Source: an uncultured Lachnospiraceae bacterium (GTDB taxonomy: Bacteria; Bacillota; Clostridia; Lachnospirales; Lachnospiraceae). From it: a DNA stretch of 34,248 nt. Position 1 is the first letter of the stretch. Each line of letters starts with the position of its first letter. Below are positions 16,119 to 25,035 of this stretch, piece after piece. Below the pieces are notes generated by a model. The model was not told the origin of the DNA. It saw only the letters and a program-made list of their open reading frames with translations, and did not search any database. Where the stretch lies: positions 1-34,248 of the forward strand of contig CAJOFQ010000023.1 of NCBI GenBank assembly GCA_905233955.1, given 5' to 3'. The translations under genes were made by a program, and so were the position numbers.

Positions 16119-16691
16119 ATGATAATAATCGCCGGCTTGGGGAATCCAGGCCTGAAATACAGAAAGACCCGGCATAATGCGGGATTTGAAGTGATAGATA
16201 CCCTGTCCAAACAATACAGAATACCGATCCGCAAAAAAGACCGCCGCGCACTGTATGGCACAGGGATGATAGAAGGTGAGAAGGTTACCCTCATAAAGCC
16301 CCAGACCTATATGAACAACAGCGGAGAATCCATAGCCGCGTGGGTGAAGTATTACAACAGCGACCCGGCGACCCAGCTAATAGTTATCTCCGACGAAACC
16401 GCATTGGAGCCGGGAAGCATACGCATCAGGAAAAAGGGATCCGCAGGCGGACACAATGGCCTAAAGAGCATAATCAAATGCCTCGGTACCGAAGAATTTA
16501 TAAGGATTCGTATGGGAATAGGAGGAGCAGAACCGGGGGATGACATGATAACACATGTTCTCGGAAAAATGAGAAAGGCAGACCGCACAGCATTTGAAGA
16601 AGCGGTAAAAAACGCAGCGGCAGCCTGCTCAATTATCATAGGTCAAAATGCAGACACAGCCATGAACCGGTTTAATTCGAAAAAGCAGTAG
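16119..16691 (+). CDS. pth: Peptidyl-tRNA hydrolase
   Basis: Cleaves peptidyl-tRNAs dropped from stalled ribosomes; cytoplasmic monomer, 190 residues as usual. Visible are AGLGNPGLKYRKTRHNAGFE with the catalytic His, the tRNA-contacting TYMNNSGES, the catalytic-Asp segment VISDETALEPGSI (the usual DELDLP is altered but the Asp remains) and the hallmark KGSAGGHNGLKSI. The start is the ATG at 16119, which has GGGAGG in front; an in-frame ATG at 16101 overlaps that ribosome site and is rejected. The 3' end overlaps the convergent mfd gene by 20 bases. In many Firmicutes pth and mfd run in the same direction, so the convergent layout is notable. Confidence 0.96.
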   Translation: MIIIAGLGNPGLKYRKTRHNAGFEVIDTLSKQYRIPIRKKDRRALYGTGMIEGEKVTLIKPQTYMNNSGESIAAWVKYYNSDPATQLIVISDETALEPGSIRIRKKGSAGGHNGLKSIIKCLGTEEFIRIRMGIGGAEPGDDMITHVLGKMRKADRTAFEEAVKNAAAACSIIIGQNADTAMNRFNSKKQ

Positions 16692-19600
16692 CATCCCTAA
16701 GCTCTCCCAGGAAGCTCTGAACAAATTTGGGAACATCCTTTTTCGTAATGTTTTTATAGCGGCTAAGATCCAATTCAAATGCCGGTTTTTTGCTGTCGGG
16801 AATAAAGGTCAGACAGGGACTGTATTTATTAACCAGAGGCGGAATGCCCACAGGATTAAGCCTGGCGTCAGGCCGCAGACGCATACTGATCTTCATATTA
16901 TTCTGCTTCAGTTCGGTTATGAAAAGCTTTTTTGCCAGATGGCGAATTTCCGCCACCATAAGCAGATTCAAAATAGCCTTGGGCGGATCGCCATAACGAT
17001 CTATCCACTCCTCTATCAGCTCATCTTTTGCATCCTCGCTGTCAATATCCGCTATACGGCGGTACATGGACAGCTTTTCGGTCTCGTTTTTGATATAGCT
17101 TTCGGGAATATAAGCGTCAAGTGTCAGATCTACTGTAGTTTCAAAGTCCTCATCCACGCTCTCGCCCTTTTCCTGTCGGACTGCTTCAGACAAGAGCTTG
17201 CAATAGAGATCGTATCCTACAGCCTCCATATGACCGCTTTGGGCTTCGCCAAGCATGGTGCCCGCTCCACGGATCTCCAGATCACGCATGGCAATTTTGA
17301 AACCGCTGCCCAATTCGGAAAATTCTCTGATGGCAGCAAGTCGCTTTTCGGCAACCTCGCGAAGAATGCTGTCCCTCCGGTACATAAGATAGGCATAGGC
17401 ACTGCGGCTGGAACGGCCCACGCGCCCCCTTAACTGGTATAGCTGCGACAAACCCAGCTTATCAGCGTCGTGAATCATAATGGTATTAACATTGGAGATA
17501 TCCAGCCCAATCTCGATAATAGTGGTAGCCACCAGAATATCAATATCCTTGTTGATGAAATCCCCCATGATTTCTTCGAGCTTGTTTTTTGGCATGCGCC
17601 CATGAGCATATTCCACCCGGGCGCCGGGTGCAAGAGATGCAATGTGCGAGGTCAGATCTTCGATACCTCGGATACGGTTTACCACATAATACACCTGGCC
17701 GCCCCGTGCAAGCTCTCTGTGAATAGCCTCACGGATCATCTCATCATTTTGTTCAAATACAAAGGTCTGAATAGGCATTCGTTCCATCGGCGCCTCATCC
17801 AGAAGGCTCATATCCCTGATCCCAACCAGACTCATATGAAGGGTTCGGGGGATGGGAGTGGCAGATAAGCACATTACATCAACATTCTTTTTGAGCTGTT
17901 TGATTTTTTCCTTGTGAGTAACGCCAAAACGCTGTTCTTCGTCAATGATTAAAAGTCCCAGATCCTTAAAATGGACATCCTTTGAAAGAGCCCTGTGAGT
18001 GCCGATTACTATGTCGATTTCACCGGCTGCAAGCTGGTTTACAGTGGCCTTGTTCTCGGCAGTTGTACGAAAACGCGAAAGCATTCCCACATTAACCGGG
18101 TACCCTGCCATTCGCTGGACAAAGGTGTTGTAATGCTGGCGGCAAAGAATGGTAGTAGGGCATAAAAACACCACCTGCTTGCCATCTAATACAGCTTTAA
18201 AAGCAGCGCGAAGAGCAACCTCTGTTTTTCCGTAGCCCACATCTCCGCAGATCAGGCGATCCATGATTTTGCTGGACATCATGTCGGATTTTACATCTGC
18301 AATGGCATTTAGCTGACCTTGCGTTTCCTCATAAGGAAAGGTCTCTTCGAACTCTTTTTGCCATACAGTATCAGGACCGTATTTGAACCCGGTATTTTGG
18401 GACCTTAGGGCATAAAGATCCACCAGATCCCTTGCGACGGTTGCCACAGCGCCTCTGACACGGGATTTGGTCTTGGACCATTCTATGCTTCCGAGCGTGG
18501 AAAGCTTCGGCTTTTTGTCGGTGGCATTACCATACTTGCTGATCATATCAAACTGGCTTGCCAGAATGTACAGATTGGCGCCTTTGGCGTATGAGATTTT
18601 GATGTAATCCTTTTCGACCCGGTCCATTTCTATCTTTTCTATGCCCTGATATATGCCAAGGCCGTGATTCTCGTGGACAACATAATCCCCCACAGCCAGG
18701 TCGGATAAGGCGCGGATTCTGGCTGTATCACTGTCGCCGGAATTCTTTTTTGAGCGTTTTTTCCGTCTGGAGGACCTGCCAAATAAATCCTGCTCGCCCA
18801 GTATGGTTACGCCGCTTTCCGGATATATGATTCCGGTTTCCAGACGGCCAAGAAGCAGCATGATCTCCCCCGACTGAACGGTGTGTGAAGCGTCCTCTGT
18901 AAAAAAGGCGTTCAGACCTTCGCTGATCAAATCATCAGTCAAACGCCTGCACTGTGTCCGGGAGGAGAGTACCATTACAGTACGGATCTTGTTGCGGCGA
19001 AAAGCTGACAGGTCTTTTAACAACAACGGCATATTGCCGCGGTAAGTGTTTGGAGATGTAGTATGCAGGTAGTAACGGCTTGTGATGGGAAAAGGAGCCT
19101 TGGAGGTTTCGAGCATGGAAAACATTATACCAGGCATGGAAGAAAGTCTTGCCACAAGTTCGTCGCCGTCGAAAAGCATGTCTGCCTGTCTGGGAAGGAG
19201 CGCTCCGGAAGCCATGCGGCGCTGGCAGCTTTCGGCAAATTCCTGTGAATATGAAACAGCCCTTTCACAGATTGCAGCAGCATCGTCATATATGGGCAGG
19301 ATGTCATCTGGCAGATAGTCTAACAGTGTCTCGGTTTTATCGAAAAAATAGGGCAGCAGGGCCTCTGCCTCCTGCAGCAGCAGTCCTTCGGTAAGAGATT
19401 CCTTTTTTTCTTCGAAGCCGCTCTTGAGGCGAAAAGCCTCTTCCGTCTTCATGGAGGAGCGAAATTCCTCGTAAATTGGCAGCATATCATCTTCCATCCT
19501 CTTAACGCCTGCAAATATGTCAGAGGATTCAAGAACCAGCTCCATCGCCGGGTATATCTCTGCGGAGTCTGTTTTGGAAAGGGATTTTTGAGTTGATTCG

Positions 19601-20211
19601 TCAAAAATACGGATGGAATCCACCTCGTCATCCCACAGCTCGATACGGTATGGATGCTCGCTTACCAGAGGAAAGATATCTATTATTCCGCCGCGCAGGC
19701 AGCACTCACCCCGCCTCTCGCAGACAGATACGGACTCATAGCCCATGTTTACAAGCTTTTTTAAAAACCTGTCTACATTGAGCTCGTCACCGATTTTTAT
19801 TGTCTGGATGTTGTCATATATGCAGTTTGCCGGTACCAGACGGTTTAAAAGCGCGTCTATTGATGTGATGACGCAGATATTATCCCTCTGGCGTATAGCC
19901 TTCAGGACATGAATGCGCTCTGCTGTCTGCTTGTTGCCGTGGATATCGGATTGGTAAAACAGCAGATCCTTGGCAGGATAGCGCACAATACCATCGTCCA
20001 GACTGTGGCAGGCTTCAAAAAGGCTGCGGGAGCGTTCCTCGTCGGGCGTGATGACAAGCTTGGGGTGGTCATTAAAGAGTCCATGTACAAGAAGGGGCTT
20101 GGCCGCGTCGGACACCCCTGTCAGATCGTAAATGCCTGATTCCTTAGACATATCACTGGACAGCTGCGCAAGCTGGGCATTCTCCAGTAATGTTTGCTGA
20201 AATATATCCAT
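16672..20211 (-). CDS. mfd: Transcription-repair coupling factor
   Basis: DNA translocase that pushes stalled RNA polymerase off template lesions and recruits UvrA. It has 1179 residues, full length. Order of parts: UvrB-like N-terminal domains (residues 1 to about 330, including RRGECCLRGGIIDIFPL); a RNA-polymerase-interacting CarD-like domain starting VGDYVVHENHGLGIYQGIEK (about 507); motor domain with Walker A CGDVGYGKTEVALRAAF (about 655) and the DEEQ box LLIIDEEQRFGV; second helicase domain (TTIIEIGLDISNVNTIMI, QLYQLRGRVGRSSRSAYAY); and the TRCF C-terminal domain. It is divergent from the PrsA-like gene (162-base gap) and convergent with pth. The ribosome site is poor. Confidence 0.97.
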   Translation of the reverse strand: MDIFQQTLLENAQLAQLSSDMSKESGIYDLTGVSDAAKPLLVHGLFNDHPKLVITPDEERSRSLFEACHSLDDGIVRYPAKDLLFYQSDIHGNKQTAERIHVLKAIRQRDNICVITSIDALLNRLVPANCIYDNIQTIKIGDELNVDRFLKKLVNMGYESVSVCERRGECCLRGGIIDIFPLVSEHPYRIELWDDEVDSIRIFDESTQKSLSKTDSAEIYPAMELVLESSDIFAGVKRMEDDMLPIYEEFRSSMKTEEAFRLKSGFEEKKESLTEGLLLQEAEALLPYFFDKTETLLDYLPDDILPIYDDAAAICERAVSYSQEFAESCQRRMASGALLPRQADMLFDGDELVARLSSMPGIMFSMLETSKAPFPITSRYYLHTTSPNTYRGNMPLLLKDLSAFRRNKIRTVMVLSSRTQCRRLTDDLISEGLNAFFTEDASHTVQSGEIMLLLGRLETGIIYPESGVTILGEQDLFGRSSRRKKRSKKNSGDSDTARIRALSDLAVGDYVVHENHGLGIYQGIEKIEMDRVEKDYIKISYAKGANLYILASQFDMISKYGNATDKKPKLSTLGSIEWSKTKSRVRGAVATVARDLVDLYALRSQNTGFKYGPDTVWQKEFEETFPYEETQGQLNAIADVKSDMMSSKIMDRLICGDVGYGKTEVALRAAFKAVLDGKQVVFLCPTTILCRQHYNTFVQRMAGYPVNVGMLSRFRTTAENKATVNQLAAGEIDIVIGTHRALSKDVHFKDLGLLIIDEEQRFGVTHKEKIKQLKKNVDVMCLSATPIPRTLHMSLVGIRDMSLLDEAPMERMPIQTFVFEQNDEMIREAIHRELARGGQVYYVVNRIRGIEDLTSHIASLAPGARVEYAHGRMPKNKLEEIMGDFINKDIDILVATTIIEIGLDISNVNTIMIHDADKLGLSQLYQLRGRVGRSSRSAYAYLMYRRDSILREVAEKRLAAIREFSELGSGFKIAMRDLEIRGAGTMLGEAQSGHMEAVGYDLYCKLLSEAVRQEKGESVDEDFETTVDLTLDAYIPESYIKNETEKLSMYRRIADIDSEDAKDELIEEWIDRYGDPPKAILNLLMVAEIRHLAKKLFITELKQNNMKISMRLRPDARLNPVGIPPLVNKYSPCLTFIPDSKKPAFELDLSRYKNITKKDVPKFVQSFLGELRDATAFSN

Positions 20212-20260
20212 GCCGCAAGTTTAGCAGAAATATCCCAAAAAGTCACCCCCTCATTTCCTC

Positions 20261-20289
20261 TTTTCATACTTGACAAAGCATGGTATAAT
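20261..20289 (+). promoter_or_regulatory. Promoter of the PrsA-like gene
   Basis: Extended -10 TGGTATAAT (20281-20289) with TTTTCA (20261-20266) 17 bases upstream of TATAAT. A consensus-looking TTGACA at 20270-20275 is only 8 bases from TATAAT and cannot be its -35. Confidence 0.55.
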
Positions 20290-20373
20290 ACACAAGTTGT
20301 GTTTATTATCAGAATTTAGACAGTACAGACATCGTTGATGGCTTCGGTTTCCCGATATTTATGGAGGTTTGAA

Positions 20374-21477
20374 ATGAAAAAGACTACACATGCCACTACG
20401 CTTAAGGTAGCAGCGTTATTGTGCGCGGCATCGCTTACTTTTGGTGGATGTGGACAGGGTATCAATGATTCCGCCACACTTGTTAATATTAATAAGGGTG
20501 AGGACAAGATAACACTGGGCTACGGTAATTTTGTTGCCCGTATGACTCAGGCTCAGTATGACAACTACTATATTCAGATATATGGCGAGGGTGATTATTG
20601 GAGCTCGCCTGCTGATGAGAACGGGGACGAGAATTCCCAGACCGTTCAGGAGAGTGTTAAGAGCAATGTTCTCGATGATCTTCAGGATGAGTATGTCAGC
20701 CGTCAGCATGCGAAGGATTTTGATGTAGAGCTTACTGACGAACAGAACAAGAACATTTCTGACACAGTTGATAAGTTTTTCGAGGAGAATTCCGAGGAGA
20801 CTATCAAGACAATGGGCGCTACCAGGGAGTATCTGACCAGATACCTGGAGGATCAGTACTATGACCAGCTTGTAGAGGAGGCTGCCGAGGCTGAGGCTGC
20901 CAAGACTATTAAGTACGAAGATGTGATACAGGCTGCTTTTTCATATGTGCATGTTTACAATGACAAATATGCCGAGGATTATGTGGAGCGTCCTGATGAG
21001 GAGCTCAAGGCGTCAGCCGAGGCTGTTGCATCTGCCTCTGATTTCGATGCTGCAGCGAAGGAACAGGGACTAGAGGTTGAGGATGATGTTTACACCAGGG
21101 ATATGTCTCCTTCCGAAGCAGCCGAGGAGTTCCGTATGCCGGAGGAGATCTACAAGGCCCTCAAGAAGATTGACAAGGAGGGCGGCGTCTCAGGGGTCAT
21201 TCCTGTAGAGGACAGCGGCTATTATGTAGTGCGTCTTGACAAGTTCGAGGATGAGGACGAGACCAACGCCGAGCTTGACAACCAGTTGAGCATCTACTAT
21301 CAGGATCATCTCAAGGAATGGCTTGGCGATCTTGACTGGGAAGTAGATGACAAGCAGTGGGCCAAGGTTCAGTTTGATACACTCTTCATAACCGAGGAGC
21401 AGGCCAAGGCTGATGAGGCTGCCGAGGAAGGCACAGAAGAAGCTTCTGAGGATTCTCAGGAGGAAGCTGCTGAGTAA
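20374..21477 (+). CDS. PrsA/SurA-like peptidyl-prolyl isomerase lipoprotein
   Basis: Exported folding factor anchored by a lipid on the outer face of the membrane. The start is the ATG at 20374, which has TGGAGG in front; this gives 367 residues. The signal peptide ends in a lipobox (LTFGGC, Cys near residue 26). A SurA/trigger-like helical chaperone region follows (DDLQDEYVSRQHAKDFDVEL, helices to about residue 185), then a weak parvulin-like domain (EELKASAEAVASASDFDAAA to SGYYVVRLDKFED). The C-terminus is very acidic (EEGTEEASEDSQEEAAE). It follows mfd divergently, and its TAA shares a base with the ATG of the exporter gene (TAATG). Catalytic PPIase activity is uncertain because the domain is diverged. 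Confidence 0.85.
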   Translation: MKKTTHATTLKVAALLCAASLTFGGCGQGINDSATLVNINKGEDKITLGYGNFVARMTQAQYDNYYIQIYGEGDYWSSPADENGDENSQTVQESVKSNVLDDLQDEYVSRQHAKDFDVELTDEQNKNISDTVDKFFEENSEETIKTMGATREYLTRYLEDQYYDQLVEEAAEAEAAKTIKYEDVIQAAFSYVHVYNDKYAEDYVERPDEELKASAEAVASASDFDAAAKEQGLEVEDDVYTRDMSPSEAAEEFRMPEEIYKALKKIDKEGGVSGVIPVEDSGYYVVRLDKFEDEDETNAELDNQLSIYYQDHLKEWLGDLDWEVDDKQWAKVQFDTLFITEEQAKADEAAEEGTEEASEDSQEEAAE

Positions 21478-23241
21478 TGAAATTTGTTCTGCATTACATA
21501 GCGGAATATAAGTGGTATGCGATATTGGCACCGCTGTTCAAAATGCTTGAGGCCAGAACTGCTGGTGCCTCTTGTCGTTGCAGCTATGATAGATCGTGGT
21601 ATTATAAATCATGACAAAAGATTTGTAATTCTGATGGGTCTTCTGCTGCTGCTTTTGGCGGTGGTTGGAATGGCAGTATCCATCACAGCCCAGTATTTTG
21701 CTGCCAGAGCTGCAGTCCTTTCTACAGGAAGGATGCGAAGTGATGTCTACAAGCGCATTATGTCCTTTTCACAGAATTCGCTGGATCGTGTGGGTACTTC
21801 TGCGCTTTTGACCAGGATTACAAGCGATTTAAATCAGGTGCAGGGTGGTATCAATATGACGCTGCGCCTTTTTTTGCGTTCACCCTTTGTGGTTGCCGGG
21901 GCAATGATAATGGCGGCCCTAATCTCGTTAAGAGCATTTGTGCTGTTTGCGGCAGTGATACTGTGCCTCTCGGTTTTTGTGGCGTGGCTTATGCGGCATA
22001 CACTTCCCATGTATAACACGGTACAAAAAAAGCTTGAAGGTCTAATGGTCCTGGTGCGGGAGAATCTGGAAGGGATTCGAGTTATAAGGGCTTTTACAGG
22101 GGAGGAGCAGGAGAGAAAAGCGTTTTTCTCCCGCAACGAAGGGCTCTATGAGGTAGCCATGACAGCCGGAGGATGGCAGTCCATGCTGAATCCCGTTACC
22201 TTTGTTATGGTCAATTTTGCTGTTGTAATCCTGCTGTACTACAGTGGCAGGGCTGTATATGTTGGCTCGTTAACCACAGGTGAGACAGTGGCCTTGTATA
22301 ATTATATGTGCCAGATATTAGTTGAGCTGGTCAAATTCGCTACGCTTATAGTGCAGATTACCAGGGCATGGGCCTGTGTCGGCAGGGTAAGCGATCTTAT
22401 GTCGATGGTGCCAGATGAGAGGGTGCAGCATAATCCTGCAGAAGCCACCGCATCAGCTGCAGCTAATGCCGCACCGGAGGCCCCCGCCATACGCTTCCGA
22501 AGTGTGAATTTCTCCTACCCATCTAACAACAAGCCCAAAGCGCCAACCCCTGATTCCGACCAGTCATCTGCCAGAAAGGCGATTAACGACCTTTCATTTT
22601 CAGTGGCAGCAGGGGAAATGCTTGGAATCATCGGAGGAACCGGTTCAGGTAAGAGTACCATAGGAGGGCTTTTGCGTCATGCCTATGATATTAACGATGG
22701 CAGTATAGAGCTTTTTGGAAGGCCGGTAAATGAAATGACAGATGCCAGTATAGCAGGTATATGTGCTTATGTGCCTCAGAGATCACAACTGTTTACCGGC
22801 ACCGTCGAGGACAATCTGCGGTTAGGAGCCAGGGAAGCCAGCCGGGATGATCTAATCAATTCTCTTAAAATCGCCCAGGCATACGATTTTGTAATGGAAA
22901 AGGGCGGGCTTGCAGCCAGTGTAGCAAAGGGCGGAACTAATTTTTCAGGAGGGCAGAGGCAGAGGCTTTGTATAGCAAGGGCTCTGGCAGCAGCAAGCAG
23001 GATATTGGTATTAGATGACGCCACCAGCGCACTGGACGCAGCAACAGAAAGACAGCTTATATCTGAACTAAAATCAATTAAAGATTTAACAATTATTGTT
23101 ATAGCACAGCGAACCATGTCGGTTCAGAGTGCGGATAACATAATCGTAATGGATAGTGGCTGGTGTGTTGAAAGTGGAATCCACGAAGAATTGTTGAAAC
23201 ATAACTCTACATACTGCGAGATTTACGAGGCTGGTCTGTAA
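21477..23241 (+). CDS. ABC exporter subunit (degenerate-site half), apparent +1 frameshift near the N-terminus
   Basis: Membrane domain plus ATPase of the multidrug-exporter type. Translation from the ATG at 21477 (AGGAGGAA in front, overlapping the previous TAA) gives a typical start, MKFVLHYIAEYKWYAILAP, and LFKMLEA. It then leaves frame near 21550-21562 and stops at 21612. The rest continues in the +1 frame as ELLVPLVVAAMIDRG and is intact to 23241. So one base is extra, or two are missing, against the expected gene. The ATPase has Walker A GIIGGTGSGKSTI, signature FSGGQRQR, Walker B LVLDDATSALD and switch IAQRT. Asp in place of the catalytic Glu and Gln in place of His mark the degenerate site of heterodimeric exporters. 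It may be a sequencing error or a real mutation. Confidence 0.85.
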
Positions 23242-23243
23242 CT

Positions 23244-24989
23244 ATGGAAAAGACGAACAAAAGCTTATTTACAGCATTATTCCATAACAGTGATATATGG
23301 TCGCGTGGATGTACCATCAGAATGCTTCTGTCGGTATTTTGCGCGGTAATATCTGTGGTCTCAACGCTCTTACTGCCGATATATGTCGGAAAAGCCATAG
23401 ATACCATGACAGGCACAGGCAGGGTTGATTTTGGACTTTTGTCAGAATTACTGTTGTTTATGACCTTTCTTATAGTGTTGGGAGGAGCAGCGCAGCTATT
23501 GATGGGGCGCCTGAACACTCACATTTCCAATTTGGTCACCAGACGCCTTCGCGACAGGGCGTTTTCCGCGATCACAGGGATTTCTATTGCAGAAGCGGAT
23601 TCCAGATCGCATGGAGATCTTGAGAGCAGAATAATTAATGATGCGGATGCAGTGGGAGATGGATTACTGCTGGGATTGTCGCAATTATTTACGGGAGTGT
23701 TAACTATTCTTGGAACTATTGGTTTTTTGTTCTCCATCAGTTACCAAATAGCGCCAATAGTTGTTATACTGACGCCTATGTCCCTTATGGTAGCGAGATT
23801 TATTTCATCGCGAAGTGCTATTTTTTTCAAGGAGCAGGCGTTTGCCAGAGGAGAACTTACCGAATTTTGCGGAGAACAGGTGGCTGCCGCAGGTTTGCTT
23901 AGAGCGTACTGTGCGGGTAATCACTCAATAGAACAATTTGAGGAATTGAACAAAAAATTAAATGATGTTTCATTAAAAGCAGTCTTTTATTCTTCCCTGC
24001 CCAATCCTTCCAGCCGATTTGTCAATAATATAATTTATATGGCAGTTGGAGCTATTGGCGCCCTTTTTGCTATATCCGGAGGTATCACCATAGGAGGACT
24101 TACAAGCTTTCTGTCCTATGCATCAGGATATGCAAAGCCTTTTAATGAAATAACAGGAGTTATAACAGAGCTCCAAAACGCCATCATATGCCTTGGAAGG
24201 CTGTCTGAGCTTATTAACCTTCCTCCTGAGAGCGAGACAGGAGATAAGCAGCTTACATCAGTGAGAGGTGATGTGACTTTCGAAGATGTTGAATTTTCAT
24301 ATAATAAAGATATGCACCTGATTTCCGGGCTTAATCTATCGGTTTCCAGGGGAACCAAGGTGGCTATTGTTGGTCCTACCGGAGCCGGCAAGACAACTCT
24401 GGTCAATTTGCTGATGAGATTTTACGATACTAACAGCGGAAGTATCCTTATTGATGGTATTGACACCCATGATGTAAAGCGTTCGTCTCTCAGGTCATCC
24501 TTTGGCATGGTGCTTCAGGATGTGTGGATACGAGAAGGAACGGTTTTGTTTAATCTTACCTTAGGAAGAGATAATATATTGATGGAGGATGTGATACGAT
24601 CAGCGCGCCTTTCCCATGCCCATGATTTTATCATGAGACTTCCACATGGTTATGATACCATGCTTTCTTCAGATGGCTCCTCGTTATCCCAGGGAGAAAA
24701 ACAGCTCATATGTATCACCAGGGTGATGTTGATGCTGCCTCCCATGCTGATACTTGACGAAGCCACCAGCTCCATTGATACACGAACCGAACAGAGGATA
24801 GGCCAGACCTTCCTTGGCATGATGCAGGGCAGAACTACTTTTATAGTAGCGCACAGGCTTTCTACCATCAGGAATTCGGATCTGATATTATATATGGAGC
24901 ATGGAGCCGTAAAGGAACAGGGAACCCATGAGGAGCTGTTGAATAAAAAGGGTGGATATGCTGCATTATACAACTCTTCCAGAGCTTAG
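23244..24989 (+). CDS. ABC exporter subunit (active-site half)
   Basis: The protein has 581 residues: six-helix exporter membrane domain (residues about 20-320), then ATPase. Walker A is AIVGPTGAGKTTLVN, signature LSQGEKQLICI, Walker B LILDEATSSID with the catalytic Glu, and switch VAHRLST with the His, so this half keeps the catalytic residues. It starts 2 bases after the previous stop, fitting a heterodimer of the BmrCD/TM287-288 kind. Such pumps export drugs, lipids or peptides; the substrate cannot be read from the sequence. The neighbouring PrsA-like and MglB-like lipoproteins may share the transcript. Confidence 0.93.
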   Translation: MEKTNKSLFTALFHNSDIWSRGCTIRMLLSVFCAVISVVSTLLLPIYVGKAIDTMTGTGRVDFGLLSELLLFMTFLIVLGGAAQLLMGRLNTHISNLVTRRLRDRAFSAITGISIAEADSRSHGDLESRIINDADAVGDGLLLGLSQLFTGVLTILGTIGFLFSISYQIAPIVVILTPMSLMVARFISSRSAIFFKEQAFARGELTEFCGEQVAAAGLLRAYCAGNHSIEQFEELNKKLNDVSLKAVFYSSLPNPSSRFVNNIIYMAVGAIGALFAISGGITIGGLTSFLSYASGYAKPFNEITGVITELQNAIICLGRLSELINLPPESETGDKQLTSVRGDVTFEDVEFSYNKDMHLISGLNLSVSRGTKVAIVGPTGAGKTTLVNLLMRFYDTNSGSILIDGIDTHDVKRSSLRSSFGMVLQDVWIREGTVLFNLTLGRDNILMEDVIRSARLSHAHDFIMRLPHGYDTMLSSDGSSLSQGEKQLICITRVMLMLPPMLILDEATSSIDTRTEQRIGQTFLGMMQGRTTFIVAHRLSTIRNSDLILYMEHGAVKEQGTHEELLNKKGGYAALYNSSRA

Positions 24990-25035
24990 TGTGCTGGCAT
25001 ATTTAATGAGCAGAATTTGTTGCGAGGATATTAAA

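Noticed and set aside
20270-20289. Consensus TTGACA plus TATAAT as one promoter
   Set aside because: Only 8 bases separate them; the extended -10 with TTTTCA is the workable pairing.
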